This document shows positions 1-8,842 of a DNA stretch of 64,000 nucleotides, one piece after another. The notes under the pieces are model-generated. The model was not told the DNA's origin. It searched no databases and saw only the letters and a list, made by a program, of their open reading frames with translations. This stretch comes from Tissierella sp. P1. GTDB taxonomy: Bacteria; Bacillota; Clostridia; Tissierellales; Tissierellaceae. The position numbers and the translations under genes were made by a program. The stretch's first letter is position 1; each line of letters starts with the position of its first letter. Location of the stretch: NCBI RefSeq assembly GCF_002266425.1, contig NZ_NPMN01000023.1, positions 1-64,000 on the forward strand. The letters run 5' to 3'.

Positions 1-165
1 TTAATAGATAAATTTTTAAACGGGGAAATTTATCAGCGAAAAAATGATGGACAGAAATCTAAAATATTTAAAAAGAGTCATAGCAAGGAATACAGACAAA
101 ACCCCCGTTCTCCCGTTGGAGATTTGTTTGAGAGAGAATATAGTGAAAGAAAAAATAGATATTAA
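1..165 (+). CDS. 3' end of an unrecognised gene (cut by window edge)
   Basis: Frame 1 is open from the first base to a TAA at 163-165 (54 residues), so this is the C-terminal end of a gene that begins outside the window. The peptide is very basic and polar, with PRSPVGDLFEREYSERKNRY at its end. I do not recognise the family. It lies on the same strand as the downstream serine recombinase, so it may belong to the same integrated element. Two CCCGTT motifs at 104-117 fall inside it. It could also be a chance open frame, but 54 codons without a stop in such AT-rich DNA is mildly supportive. Confidence 0.4.
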   Translation, partial: LIDKFLNGEIYQRKNDGQKSKIFKKSHSKEYRQNPRSPVGDLFEREYSERKNRY

Positions 166-383
166 TCTGAAATTCCTAATTAAAGGGTTAGAAAATATTT
201 TTAGGAGTATTTAAGAATATAAGGAATATTAACAGGTATAGATGTGAATAAAAATACTTTCTAACCCTTCTATATTCTAAGTAATTATTATTTAACTAGA
301 TATATGCATAGTATTTAGAGTAAAGTTAATAGTTAACATCAAAACCAAAATTCATATGTCACAAGATTTTTCTTTTCGGAAAA

Positions 384-475
384 ACGGGATTTTATATATT
401 TTTTCTTGAAATTCCAACAAACAAAAATCCCGTCTCAAATCCCGATACTCCGTTCCCAAGAAAATTTTCCCGTTT
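384..475. repeat. Cluster of TCCCGT motifs with an inverted repeat
   Basis: ACGGGATTTT at 384-393 is exactly matched by AAAATCCCGT at 424-433, a 10-bp inverted repeat with a 30-nt loop. Further TCCCGA (440-445) and TCCCGT (468-473) copies follow, and related motifs occur at 19-26 and 104-117. The rest of 166-716 is gene-free and AT-rich, so these GC-containing words stand out. They could be binding sites (iteron- or operator-like) of the element; function is inferred only. Confidence 0.4.
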
Positions 476-716
476 ATATATTGGCTCTAGATACTATTTT
501 GTATGTCCTATTATTTATGAATGATTTTGTAAGCTGATATTTGCATTAGATAATATGCTAGATATAAATGATAATACCAAGAGATTAATAAAAAGATTAA
601 GAATATCTTTTAGAAAAAGATATTGCATAGTAAGCGATGAATTTGAAGTAAGAATATAAACTAATAACCTAAAGTAATTTCATTAATAATAAGATACTTA
701 TAAGGTAGGAGAAGAT

Positions 717-860
717 ATGAGAAAAGATAATAACTATGAATTGATAGTGAACTTAATAGGTTCAATAATATATAAAGCTGTAAAAGAAGATAATAAAAAT
801 AAGGAGACTTGTAACGAGAATATATTAGAAAAACAGATGGATAATTATATAGTGAATTAA
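717..860 (+). CDS. Small hypothetical protein upstream of the recombinase (47 aa)
   Basis: ATG at 717 follows a good ribosome binding site (GGTAGGAG at about 704-711). The frame runs 47 codons to TAA at 858-860, giving a hydrophilic peptide beginning MRKDNNYELIVNLIGS with one Cys. No family is recognised. It lies 68 bp before the large serine recombinase on the same strand; small proteins next to such recombinases can be directionality factors or regulators, but nothing in this sequence shows that. The ribosome binding site and the position are the main evidence that it is real. Confidence 0.5.
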   Translation: MRKDNNYELIVNLIGSIIYKAVKEDNKNKETCNENILEKQMDNYIVN

Positions 861-928
861 AGAAGTCTTCAAAGATATATTATATAAATGAGTTATGATA
901 TACAAATTATAAGAGGTGAGACAGAGAA

Positions 929-2545
929 ATGGAAAAGATAAGGGTTGCTATATATGCTCGTGTTTCGACTGCAGAACAGGCAGAAGAAGGATTTTCAATA
1001 GATGCTCAATTAGAGACTGTTAGAAAAATTTGTGAAAGTCAAGGAAAGGAAGTAGTAAAGGAATATGTTGATAGAGGTATAAGTGGAAAGTCTATAAAAA
1101 ATCGATTGGCACTACAAGAAATGTTAGAAGATTCATCTAAAGGAATATTCGATGAGGTAGCTGTATGGAAGACTAATAGATTGGCTAGAAATCATTTAGA
1201 CCTATTGAAGATGGTTGAAAGGTTTGAAAAGAATGATGTTTCATTTCGTTCAGTAACAGAGCCTTTTGAAACATCGACACCAGCAGGTAAATTATTAATG
1301 AATATGCTAGCGAGTATAGGAGAATTTGAGAGAGATACTATAGTAGACAATGTAAAATTAGGAATGAAACAAAGGGCTAAACAAGGTAAATGGAATGGAG
1401 GGAAAGTATTAGGATACAAATCTATAAAAGATTCAAGCAATAGTGAAACAAGATTAGAAGTCGTACAAGAAGAAGCAATTATAATTAAAGAAATATTTGA
1501 GTTATATTCTCAAGGTAAGGGGTTAAAAGCAATAACTAATGAAATCAATCATAAAGGTTATAAGACGAAAAGAGGGAACTTCTTTAGTGTTAGCGGAGTT
1601 AAAGAAATACTTAAAAATCCTTTATATATTGGGAGAATAAGATTTAACAGATATGTTGATTGGGGAACAAAAAGGAGGGAAGGGAAAAATGAAGATTATG
1701 TGTTAGTAGATGGTGGTCATGAACCAATAATAAGTAAAGAAACATGGGACAAGGTTCAAAAGCTATATGAAATTAAAGGGAAAAGGTCACCTAAAATTTT
1801 TGATGGAGCATATCCACTTACAGGGATATTGAAATGCCCAAAATGTGGGGCTTCAATGGTAAGTTCAAAGTCAGTCAATATATTGAAAGATGGCACTAAG
1901 AGAATAATTAGATATTATTATTGTGGTAACTTTACAAATAAAGGATCAGCAGTATGTAAGTCAAATAGTATAAGAGCAGATTATGCCGAGGAGTATGTAT
2001 TTTCTAGAATAAATGAAATATTAGATAATGAAAAGATATTAAAAGATATAGTTGAAAATATTAATAGGACAAGGACAGATAAAGTAAGACCATTAAAGGA
2101 ACAATTATCTAATTTCAAGATAAATCTAAAGGGTTTAAGCGACAAGAGAAATAAAATATTTGAATTATACGAGGATGGAATAATAGACAAAAAAGTATTA
2201 GTAGAAAGACTAGAAACAATAGATGATGACATACAGTTAAGTCAGAATATGATAAATAGAATATCCAAAGAGTTAGAATATAATGATTCAGAAGAAATAC
2301 CATATGAATACGTGAGGAATGTTATGATGAATTTCAATAATCTACTTGACCAAGCACAATCTGAAGAAAAGAAATTATTACTTCAACTAATGATAAACAA
2401 GATAACGATAAAGGATAGGAAACATATAGATACAATAGAAATTCTATTTGACGAAAATGTAAGAAAAATATTGGATAATAATTTGAAGGAGGAACCCTTG
2501 AATGATGAGGGTTCCTCTTCTTTTGTTTTTGCTATTGCTATATAA
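929..2545 (+). CDS. Large serine recombinase (integrase of a mobile element)
   Basis: This is a 538-aa site-specific recombinase of the large serine family that integrates and excises phages and conjugative elements. The N-terminal catalytic resolvase domain (about residues 4-150) carries the nucleophilic Ser in YARVST, the Arg-containing WKTNRLARN segment and GEFERDTI. A recombinase domain follows (about 155-265), then a zinc ribbon with CPKC near residue 305 and a second Cys pair in YYYCG...VCKS, and a coiled-coil region typical for synapsis control. Length fits the family (450-600 aa). ATG at 929 is preceded by AGAGGTGAG. The 3' end is unusual: a terminator-like hairpin overlaps the last 20 codons. 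The gene probably marks one end of an integrated element whose other end lies left of the window. Confidence 0.93.
   Translation: MEKIRVAIYARVSTAEQAEEGFSIDAQLETVRKICESQGKEVVKEYVDRGISGKSIKNRLALQEMLEDSSKGIFDEVAVWKTNRLARNHLDLLKMVERFEKNDVSFRSVTEPFETSTPAGKLLMNMLASIGEFERDTIVDNVKLGMKQRAKQGKWNGGKVLGYKSIKDSSNSETRLEVVQEEAIIIKEIFELYSQGKGLKAITNEINHKGYKTKRGNFFSVSGVKEILKNPLYIGRIRFNRYVDWGTKRREGKNEDYVLVDGGHEPIISKETWDKVQKLYEIKGKRSPKIFDGAYPLTGILKCPKCGASMVSSKSVNILKDGTKRIIRYYYCGNFTNKGSAVCKSNSIRADYAEEYVFSRINEILDNEKILKDIVENINRTRTDKVRPLKEQLSNFKINLKGLSDKRNKIFELYEDGIIDKKVLVERLETIDDDIQLSQNMINRISKELEYNDSEEIPYEYVRNVMMNFNNLLDQAQSEEKKLLLQLMINKITIKDRKHIDTIEILFDENVRKILDNNLKEEPLNDEGSSSFVFAIAI
2489..2530 (+). terminator. Intrinsic terminator overlapping the recombinase 3' end
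   Basis: GAGGAACCC (2489-2497) pairs with GGGTTCCTC (2509-2517) around an 11-nt loop and is followed by TTCTTTTGTTTTT. The whole structure lies inside the coding sequence, whose stop is at 2543-2545. Confidence 0.75.
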
Positions 2546-3072
2546 AAAAATTAATAGAAATACCTTGGATACATAAATACAAAGTTAAACATTAAGATAG
2601 GCACTTATTGTATAATGAACAGCCATAAATATATTGAATAAACTGCATGAGATAACATATAAACCGAACAATCTTGAAAACATCTCACTAATATGGAGAA
2701 ATATCTAAAAATAAAGTATAATTGATATTTATTAGTATAAGTTATCAATAACACTTAACAAAAAACCGCAGTTATATCCGTTACGGTGAACCGTATCATA
2801 AGTAACCCTAAAACCAAATCTAATAGATTTAAGTAAAAGGATAGAATTTATTTTATATCTAAAGGATAGGGAAATAGAGAAGATAAGAAGAGTAGTTTAG
2901 TTAAAGGCGATCTAATAGTAGGTTGTCTTTTTATATATCTAAAATAAGGTAGAATAAGAGACATAAATCATTAATGGACAAAAATAATGGATAGTAGGGA
3001 TATGAATATATAGAGAAATACTTTAATTGTAATATAGAAAACAATAATAATAAGGGAAAGAAGGAATATAGC
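2546..3072. other. Gene-free stretch with a short coding relic (2767-2805)
   Basis: No intact gene is visible. A short plus-strand frame at 2767-2805 ends RYGEPYHK and TAA; the same heptapeptide plus stop recurs at 21927-21950, with only synonymous differences. This suggests the C-terminal remains of a once common gene. The DNA around it contains the dyad ACGGTGAACCGT (2783-2794). An attachment site of the neighbouring recombinase is expected somewhere near here but cannot be identified without the other element end. Confidence 0.4.
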
Positions 3073-3357
3073 ATGAAATTAAGTGTAGAGAAAGAGTTAA
3101 TAGAAGTACAAACTAAGTATATTCAGCGGGAAATATCAAGAATTGAAATGGTATTAAGGAATAAAGATTATGATACCATGGATTTTATAATACTTCAAAG
3201 TAATAATGAAGTAGATTTAGAAGATGCTGCAACATTAGAAGAAAAATTAGATATATATAAGACTTGGTATCAGCAAGTATTATGTTTGCTATTTGAATAT
3301 CAAGAAGAGAATGAATCATTAGATGATAATATTCTTTTAGCAGGGATTGATTATTAA
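3073..3357 (+). CDS. Hypothetical protein, 94 aa
   Basis: The ATG at 3073 follows AAGGGAAAGAAGGAA at a workable distance. The product is acidic, predicted mostly helical, with no membrane segment, and starts MKLSVEKELIEVQTKYIQRE. No motif or family is recognised. Similar small acidic helical proteins are common in mobile elements. It is followed 170 bp later by a MazG-like gene on the same strand. That gap contains a weak hairpin (3441-3471). Confidence 0.55.
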   Translation: MKLSVEKELIEVQTKYIQREISRIEMVLRNKDYDTMDFIILQSNNEVDLEDAATLEEKLDIYKTWYQQVLCLLFEYQEENESLDDNILLAGIDY

Positions 3358-3544
3358 TGATTAAGGGGTAGCATTTTTCCACGAATCAAAATGTTGATTT
3401 AAATAAAATTAAATGTTATATTGAATGTAATTCAGAAAATGGATATTAAAGGATTAAACAAACGAATATCCTTAGTAGAAAATTGCGACACAAAAGTTAC
3501 TTGTTCAGCACCTAATAAATAGTAATTTCATGGAGGAATTTGAT

Positions 3545-3871
3545 ATGGATGTTTTTGGGCTAAATGAGATGCAAAAAATTCAAAAGCAATTACAGGAAAA
3601 GTATAAGGATAAATGGGGTATATTGTCACCAGATAAAGGTCGTAATCAATTATTATGGATGATGATTGAGGCAGGTGAAGTTGCAGATATAATCAAGAAA
3701 AAAGGTGATAATCAGATTGTGGATAATGAAGAGACAAGGAAGCATTTTGTAGAGGAATTGTGCGATGTTCTAATGTACTTTAATGACATAATGCTTTGTT
3801 ATTCTATTTCACCTGAAGAATTAGAGAAAGTATATTTAGAAAAACATTGTAAAAATATGGAGCGTTGGTAA
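3545..3871 (+). CDS. MazG-like nucleotide pyrophosphohydrolase
   Basis: This 108-aa protein belongs to the all-alpha NTP pyrophosphohydrolase (MazG-like) superfamily, which hydrolyses nucleoside triphosphates to monophosphate and pyrophosphate in house-cleaning or stress roles. The diagnostic metal-binding acidic helices are visible as EAGEVADIIKKK and EELCDVLMYFND. An upstream in-frame ATG at 3530 was rejected: it is part of the sequence that supplies GGAGG at 3532-3536, perfectly spaced (8 nt) for ATG at 3545. The gene is followed 24 bp later by a methyltransferase, probably co-transcribed. The substrate cannot be read from the sequence. Confidence 0.85.
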   Translation: MDVFGLNEMQKIQKQLQEKYKDKWGILSPDKGRNQLLWMMIEAGEVADIIKKKGDNQIVDNEETRKHFVEELCDVLMYFNDIMLCYSISPEELEKVYLEKHCKNMERW

Positions 3872-3895
3872 ATTCCAATCTATTAAGGAGGTTAT

Positions 3896-4651
3896 ATGAT
3901 AGGTTATAGTGAACAAAATAAAAAGGCTTGGGAATATAGTGCATATGATTTTTGGGTAAATACTTCGGGAAAACCATCTGATAGAGCTAAGAAAGATTTA
4001 GAAAATCCGATGAGAATGTTAAAAAGATATGTGCGCTATTTTGATACGTATGAAGGTGTTAAAATTGCTAATATTTGCGGGGCATGTGGTAAAAAAGCAA
4101 TTCCATTAGCAATTTTAGGTTCAGAAGTTACAATCTTTGATATTTCAGAGGATAATAAAAGGTATGCACTTGAAGTTGCGGATGAAGTTAATGTTGATGT
4201 TGATTTTGTAGTTGGTGATGTACTGGAAATTGACATGAACAAATATGAAGAATATTTTGATGTGGTTTTTATGGAAGGAGGCATTCTACATTATTTTCAT
4301 GATATTGACCAATTTATGAAAATAATGTATCAGCTTTTAAAGCTAAATGGAAGAATGATTTGCAGTGATTTTCATCCATTTCAAAAGGTATCGGATATTC
4401 TAGAGTTAGAACAACCAACAATGAGTTATTTTTCAACAGATGTATTTGAAGGTGAAATGGCTCATGCAAGATTTTTTCCCGATGAGATTCGCAGACATAT
4501 GCCTTTATGTAGTTATAGGAAATATACCATTAGTGAAATCATTAATGCAGTTATTGAAAATGGATTTATTCTTAATAGATTTGATGAACATCCATCTTGG
4601 ACAAATGAGAATGTACCAGGAGAGTTCACAATTATAGCAAAGAAGAATTAG
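3896..4651 (+). CDS. Class I SAM-dependent methyltransferase
   Basis: This 251-aa protein has a Rossmann-type methyltransferase core. Motif I appears as IANICGACGKKAIPLAILG (about residues 57-75), the acidic end of strand 2 as VTIFDIS, motif II as VVGDVLEID and a post-motif segment as DVVFMEGGILHYFHD. It is the methyltransferase type that acts on small molecules; the substrate is unknown. ATG follows AAGGAGGTTAT, an ideal ribosome binding site. It lies directly after the MazG-like gene, with which it may form an operon. The C-terminal GEFTIIAKKN ending is typical of this subfamily. Confidence 0.85.
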   Translation: MIGYSEQNKKAWEYSAYDFWVNTSGKPSDRAKKDLENPMRMLKRYVRYFDTYEGVKIANICGACGKKAIPLAILGSEVTIFDISEDNKRYALEVADEVNVDVDFVVGDVLEIDMNKYEEYFDVVFMEGGILHYFHDIDQFMKIMYQLLKLNGRMICSDFHPFQKVSDILELEQPTMSYFSTDVFEGEMAHARFFPDEIRRHMPLCSYRKYTISEIINAVIENGFILNRFDEHPSWTNENVPGEFTIIAKKN

Positions 4652-4822
4652 TTAATTTTATTTATGTAGTTGAGTAAAACAAACATTGCATCAAGTTAAG
4701 TTGGCTCGCATCCTATAAATTTTACGGCTTAATGCTATCATGGGTATTGGAAAATATCTATAATCTAAATTTAAATTTATGATAAGTCTTTTGAGGATAA
4801 TGCAATATAAGGGTGAATATTT

Positions 4823-5204
4823 ATGGAAAAGAGTATTAACATATTAGATATTAGAGACTTAGTTGATTATCCAAAGAAGGAAGAAGTTATATCTGCAATC
4901 AATAGGAACTTATGCTGTAAAAACAGACCAAAGCTTATATTCGGCAGGCTGGATGTTAGATATAGCTAGATGTTTATATACATTAGAAACTGGGAAAATT
5001 ATTGGGAAAACATCAGCTGGCGAGTAGGCTTTAGAAAATAATTTATGTTCAGATTCTAGTGTTTTAGAAAAAGTTATAGAAATAAGAAAAGAACCCTTGC
5101 ATTTTAAAAATGATGAATCTACTAAACAATGGTTAGAAACTCTTGGTCCATCTATTCAATGTTTTGCAGATGTATTAGAAAAAGGTATTAAAATTTATAG
5201 CTAG
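4823..5204 (+). pseudogene. Degraded aminoglycoside nucleotidyltransferase-like gene
   Basis: From about 4900 the frame reads TYAVKTDQSLYSAGWMLDIA, RCLYTLETGKIIGKTSAGE, stop, ALENNLCSDSSVLEKVIEI and ends LGPSIQCFADVLEKG. This resembles the C-terminal domain (DUF4111) of ANT-type aminoglycoside nucleotidyltransferases, where GEWA is usual; here TGG has become TAG. The upstream frame starting at ATG 4823 (MEKSINILDIRDLVDYPK) is shifted relative to this part and the N-terminal catalytic GSx(8)DxD motif is missing. The gene is therefore broken by truncation, a frameshift and a nonsense codon. It sits among other relics beside the recombinase and an intact APH-family gene. Confidence 0.7.
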
Positions 5205-5959
5205 AAAACTAATGTCTTGAATAAATTAATTAAAAAATTAACATATAATTTTTATAAAATAAAAGTTATATTAAATTATCTTTAAGTTTAAAATTTTTTG
5301 CGCAAGTACGTCAATATTACAATTATCGGATGGTTAAACATTAGTGCATGAAATGATGATATAATAATAGATGTTGATGAGAAGTTACGACACCATATAA
5401 TGCTTTAAGCATTTATTTTGTTGGCGATGGTGGTTGGTGGTAATAAATATCTTTAAACATTATAAATAATTATCTTGCTATATTAGGCAAGGTTTATTAA
5501 GGTGTCTTTTAACCAGGACGCCTTATTTTTATGAAAAAAAATAAGGTGTGTATCATAAAAAATTGAGTTTGGAGGCATGGAATCATATCTATGCATAAAT
5601 GAGTCATGAGAGACTAATAAGAGTAGAAAAGAAATTTTAATAAATATAATAGAGGTTGAAAGAATGAAAGCTATACGACTGAAATAGATGTTCAAGCTAG
5701 ACGTAGAATATAGATATGAAAGGAACTGGAAAGCAATTATTTGGTAAGTGTATCATAAGGGATGGTAAAGAATTCATTGAGGAACTTCTGCAAGCTACTA
5801 GAAATTACTGTTCCAAAAGGATATAGTTGAAAACTACATTTAATTATTAGGTGTAGTTTTCTAAATTATGATATAATTGCCGTATATCAGTAGACTGGTT
5901 ATGACGAACTAGTAAACAATGTTGAAGTAATGATTATTTATATTAGGTGAGGTGATTAC
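5205..5959. other. Long gene-free stretch with hairpins and short relic frames
   Basis: No intact gene is seen. A hairpin AAGGTGTC/GGACGCCTT with a following ATTTTTAT (about 5498-5533) resembles a terminator or attenuator. A second stem, AAAACTACA (5830-5838) with TGTAGTTTT (5852-5860), lies near the APH gene. A 36-codon frame at 5716-5826 ends LLQATRNYCSKRI and looks like a coding relic, not a gene. Around 5329 a CGGATGGTTA word recalls the leader at 24243. Confidence 0.4.
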
Positions 5960-6913
5960 ATGTCACAAAATAACTATAGATTATTTGATTTTGAATCTGT
6001 AGACACAGAAAATATTCATTCTATTTTTTCTAAATATAATAACCGACTTCTAATTCAAAATATAGTCCCAATTATAGCTGGAATGAGTACAAGCAATTAT
6101 ATAATTGAATCTAGAAACAAAAAGTATTTACTTAAAGTTTATCCTAAAGACAATGACCATAGCGATATTGAAATAGCCGCTTATAAGTACGCTCACAATA
6201 TTATTAAAGTTCCCGAGGTACTACATTTTGATAACAGTAAGGGCATAATTGATAATACTTATGCGATTTTTCAATACATTGACGGATTTACATTAAGAGA
6301 ATATGTGTCCAAAAACAAAGGTTTCTCAAGCAATGTTGCCTATGAAATCGGAAGCATGCTTGCGTTACTACATGGAAAGGAATACACTTATACGGCATTA
6401 TTAAATGTTGATTTATGTATTAAGAATCAAATAACACAATTTAAAAATCAATATGAATTTTTTCTTGATGGAATGCCAGGAAAACATTTGAATGAAAAGG
6501 TAAAGCGAGATTTAGGACATTTCATAGACACTAATCGCCACTTAATAGAACGAATATCTGAAAAAAATGTATTCTGTCATGGGGATTTTATCCCCTCCAA
6601 TATTCTTATAGATGTATATGAATCACCATGGTTTATTGATTTTGAATATTGTTTTTCTGTACCATGTTATTATGATATTGGGAAACTTTTTAGAAGCAGA
6701 GAGAATTATTCTCAATATATAGATGATAAAATGAAAGGTAATTTTGCTAAGGGCTATAACGCTATGAGCCAAAGGACATTACCTGATGATTGGTATAAAC
6801 TATCAAAAATAGCAGATATAGCAGTAATGTTGGCATTGATAAACAAGGAAAATATTCCACGTGATTGGATCGAAAGAATTGAAGAAGAAATCATCGAGAC
6901 AATGAATTTATAG
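5960..6913 (+). CDS. Phosphotransferase, APH/choline kinase family
   Basis: This 317-aa protein has the protein-kinase-like fold of aminoglycoside phosphotransferases and related small-molecule kinases. The catalytic loop is CHGDFIPSNIL (about residues 207-217, with catalytic Asp in HGD and Asn for metal), and the DFG-equivalent is IDFEY about 15 residues later. The N-terminal ATP-binding Lys lies in KKYLLKVYPKD. It could confer antibiotic resistance or phosphorylate a metabolite; sequence alone does not decide. ATG follows TTAGGTGAGGTGATTAC. It stands alone after a 750-bp gene-poor stretch. A relic frame overlaps its last bases in another frame. Confidence 0.85.
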   Translation: MSQNNYRLFDFESVDTENIHSIFSKYNNRLLIQNIVPIIAGMSTSNYIIESRNKKYLLKVYPKDNDHSDIEIAAYKYAHNIIKVPEVLHFDNSKGIIDNTYAIFQYIDGFTLREYVSKNKGFSSNVAYEIGSMLALLHGKEYTYTALLNVDLCIKNQITQFKNQYEFFLDGMPGKHLNEKVKRDLGHFIDTNRHLIERISEKNVFCHGDFIPSNILIDVYESPWFIDFEYCFSVPCYYDIGKLFRSRENYSQYIDDKMKGNFAKGYNAMSQRTLPDDWYKLSKIADIAVMLALINKENIPRDWIERIEEEIIETMNL

Positions 6914-7124
6914 TGATGTAAGCCTCATCAAATGTGCTGAAATACCAGAATCAAAGTGGGAAAGGGAAAGGGTTTTAAATATTATAAAGTGGGTTCTAAA
7001 GGGGCTTAATGAAAAATTTATTAAAGAGGCAGACCAATATACTAATATTAATGATATTAAGGACTGTTATATGGAAGAACTTAGGAAGTATGTTGAAATC
7101 CTAAAAAAGGGATTATATTATTAA
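6905..7124 (+). pseudogene. C-terminal relic of an unrecognised gene
   Basis: A frame shifted relative to the preceding kinase gene runs open from 6905 to TAA at 7122-7124 and reads like genuine protein (CAEIPESKWERERVLNIIKW ... EELRKYVEILKKGLYY). It has no plausible start or ribosome binding site and no N-terminal part. I do not recognise the family. It is most simply the C-terminus of a gene whose 5' part was lost when the kinase gene was brought next to it. Confidence 0.4.
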
Positions 7125-7141
7125 ATGAGGGGGATATTATA

Positions 7142-7948
7142 ATGTTTTATGGAGCAGAAGAGGGGAAGGTAAAGGTCGGTAGAACGGATATGGATTATAT
7201 CGCATTTGGTAGGGGACAAAAATCTTTTATTATTATACCAGGATTAGGAGATGGATTAAAAACTGTCAAAGGAACAAAAATATTGCTTGCAATGATGTAT
7301 AAACTATTTGCTAAGGAATATAAAGTATATGTTTTTAGTAGAAAGAATCATATTGAAGAAGGATATTCAACTAGAGATATGGCAGAAGATCAAAAGATTG
7401 CCATGAAGAACTTAGGCATAAAAAATGCTTATATAATGGGTATTTCACAAGGAGGGATGATATCTCAATACTTTGCTATTGATTACCCTGAAATGGTAGA
7501 TAAACTCGTTATAGGGGTATCTGTTTCGAAGCAGAATGATATTATGCAGAAAGCTATAAAAAATTGGATAACATTGGCTGAGAATAGTGATTATAGAAAT
7601 CTAATTATAGATACTATGGAAAAAACCTTTACAGAGGATAAACTTAAAAAATATAGAGTGTTTTATCCCATTGTCACAAAATTTGGGAAACCAAAAAATT
7701 TTAACAGATTCATTGTTCAGGCGAATGCGTGTCTTCATCATAATGCTTATGATGAATTAGATAAAATCAAATGTTCTACTTTAGTAATAGGCGGTGATAG
7801 CGATAAAATTGTAGGAGAAAGTGCAAGCAAGGAAATGGCTGAGAGAATAGATAAAAGCAGACTGATTTTGTATAAAGGTCTTGGACATGGGGCATATGAA
7901 GAGGCTAAGGATTTTAATCAGCAAGTACTAAAATTTCTCATATCTTAG
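7142..7948 (+). CDS. Alpha/beta-fold hydrolase
   Basis: This 268-aa cytosolic protein shows the alpha/beta-hydrolase catalytic framework. The oxyanion region is FIIIPGLGDG, the nucleophile elbow GISQGG (GxSxG, about residues 100-105), the acid is probably the Asp in GGDSDKIVG and the catalytic His lies in LGHGAYEE near the C-terminus. Such proteins include esterases, lipases and haloperoxidase-like enzymes; no substrate is evident. ATG follows GAGGGGGATATTATA. The gene is monocistronic as far as I can see, with 166 bp to the next gene on the same strand. Confidence 0.85.
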   Translation: MFYGAEEGKVKVGRTDMDYIAFGRGQKSFIIIPGLGDGLKTVKGTKILLAMMYKLFAKEYKVYVFSRKNHIEEGYSTRDMAEDQKIAMKNLGIKNAYIMGISQGGMISQYFAIDYPEMVDKLVIGVSVSKQNDIMQKAIKNWITLAENSDYRNLIIDTMEKTFTEDKLKKYRVFYPIVTKFGKPKNFNRFIVQANACLHHNAYDELDKIKCSTLVIGGDSDKIVGESASKEMAERIDKSRLILYKGLGHGAYEEAKDFNQQVLKFLIS

Positions 7949-8114
7949 AAATATTTCTTAAATAAGTTTTGCGAGTCAAACTGATATGATTTCTCTTACA
8001 GAAACCATTAAAACAGAATAGGTTGATTTATGGGTAAAAAACAAAGGCAGCTTTTCTTTAACTTGATTATTCTTCATGATATAATAAAGAAAATCGTGCA
8101 AGGGAGGATGTATC

Positions 8115-8465
8115 ATGACCAAACATAATATATATACAATGAGTGTAGCGAGGGTCTATCCCCTTTATGTTACTAAGGCAGAGAAAAAAGGACGTACGAA
8201 AACAGAAGTTGATGAAATCATTCGTTGGTTGACAGGATATAGCCAGAAAGAGTTAGAAATGCAACTGGAAAAACAGATAGACCTTGAGACATTCTTTGCG
8301 GAAGCACCCCAACTGAATCCTTCCCGGGATTTAATCAAAGGTGTGGTCTGCGGTATCCGAGTGGAAGATATCCAAGAACCAACTATGCAGGAAATTCGCT
8401 ATTTAGATAAACTGATTGATGAATTAGCAAAGGGAAAAGCAATGGATAAGATTTTGCGAAAATAA
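8115..8465 (+). CDS. DUF2200 family protein
   Basis: This 116-aa protein matches the conserved DUF2200 family: it starts [20 protein letters not shown], has the block [20 protein letters not shown] and the segment [19 protein letters not shown]. The family is widespread in bacteria and has no established function. It has a GGGAGGATGTATC ribosome binding site. A possible promoter (TTTAAC, 17 nt, TATAAT) lies about 50 bp upstream. Its 3' end abuts the truncated 3' end of a minus-strand relic, which suggests a recombination joint at about 8470. Confidence 0.85.
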   Translation: MTKHNIYTMSVARVYPLYVTKAEKKGRTKTEVDEIIRWLTGYSQKELEMQLEKQIDLETFFAEAPQLNPSRDLIKGVVCGIRVEDIQEPTMQEIRYLDKLIDELAKGKAMDKILRK

Positions 8466-8475
8466 TTAAAACCGA

Positions 8476-8661
8476 TTTTGCAAATTCAATAGGAGTTCCA
8501 ATCTCACCCCAATGAAATTTCGAAGCATGAGCTATGCGTATCATTTTTATATTATCTTCTCTAGTCCTATGAGTTTTATCAATTAAATCCCATGTAGCAT
8601 TAAAATTATTGATTGCTTGTTTTTTATGCAATTCCTGTACACTTAGCTTAATTTCATCCAT
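8476..8661 (-). pseudogene. N-terminal fragment of a TPR-like cytosolic protein
   Basis: On the minus strand, ATG at 8661 preceded by AGGAGG (6-nt spacing) starts MDEIKLSVQELHKKQAINNF and continues through WDLIDKTHRT, IAHASKFHWGEIGTP and IEFA. I recognise this as the first 60 or so residues of a family of about 120-aa proteins in Firmicutes whose next residues are normally RGEWQISRVY. Here the homology stops abruptly at about 8476 and the frame runs into the complement of the DUF2200 gene. The intact ribosome binding site and start indicate a recent truncation by rearrangement. Confidence 0.65.
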
Positions 8662-8842
8662 CTTATTCCTCCTATATCTTGAATATAGCATAGAGAATTT
8701 TGCTGTTCAATAGAAATTATTACTCTAAGTTACTTTAGATAAGGTATAATCATTATTAAATAGGTTTTTTAGCATTAATTCTATTAATATAGTAAGTTAA
8801 AGTAATATAGATAAAAATACTTGAATGTTAGGAGATGGCTAA

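Noticed and set aside
2782-2805. Minus-strand reading of the YGEPYHK relic as a YD-x-x-HRN peptide
   Set aside because: The differences between the two copies are all synonymous on the plus strand but change amino acids on the minus strand.
3439-3522. 27-codon open frame before the MazG-like gene
   Set aside because: No ribosome binding site and no recognisable protein features; it is within chance expectation.
5575-5607. Leader peptide MESYLCINES before the kinase gene
   Set aside because: It follows a GGAGG-like site and a hairpin, but lies over 350 bp from the kinase start with other stops and relics in between; the evidence is too weak.
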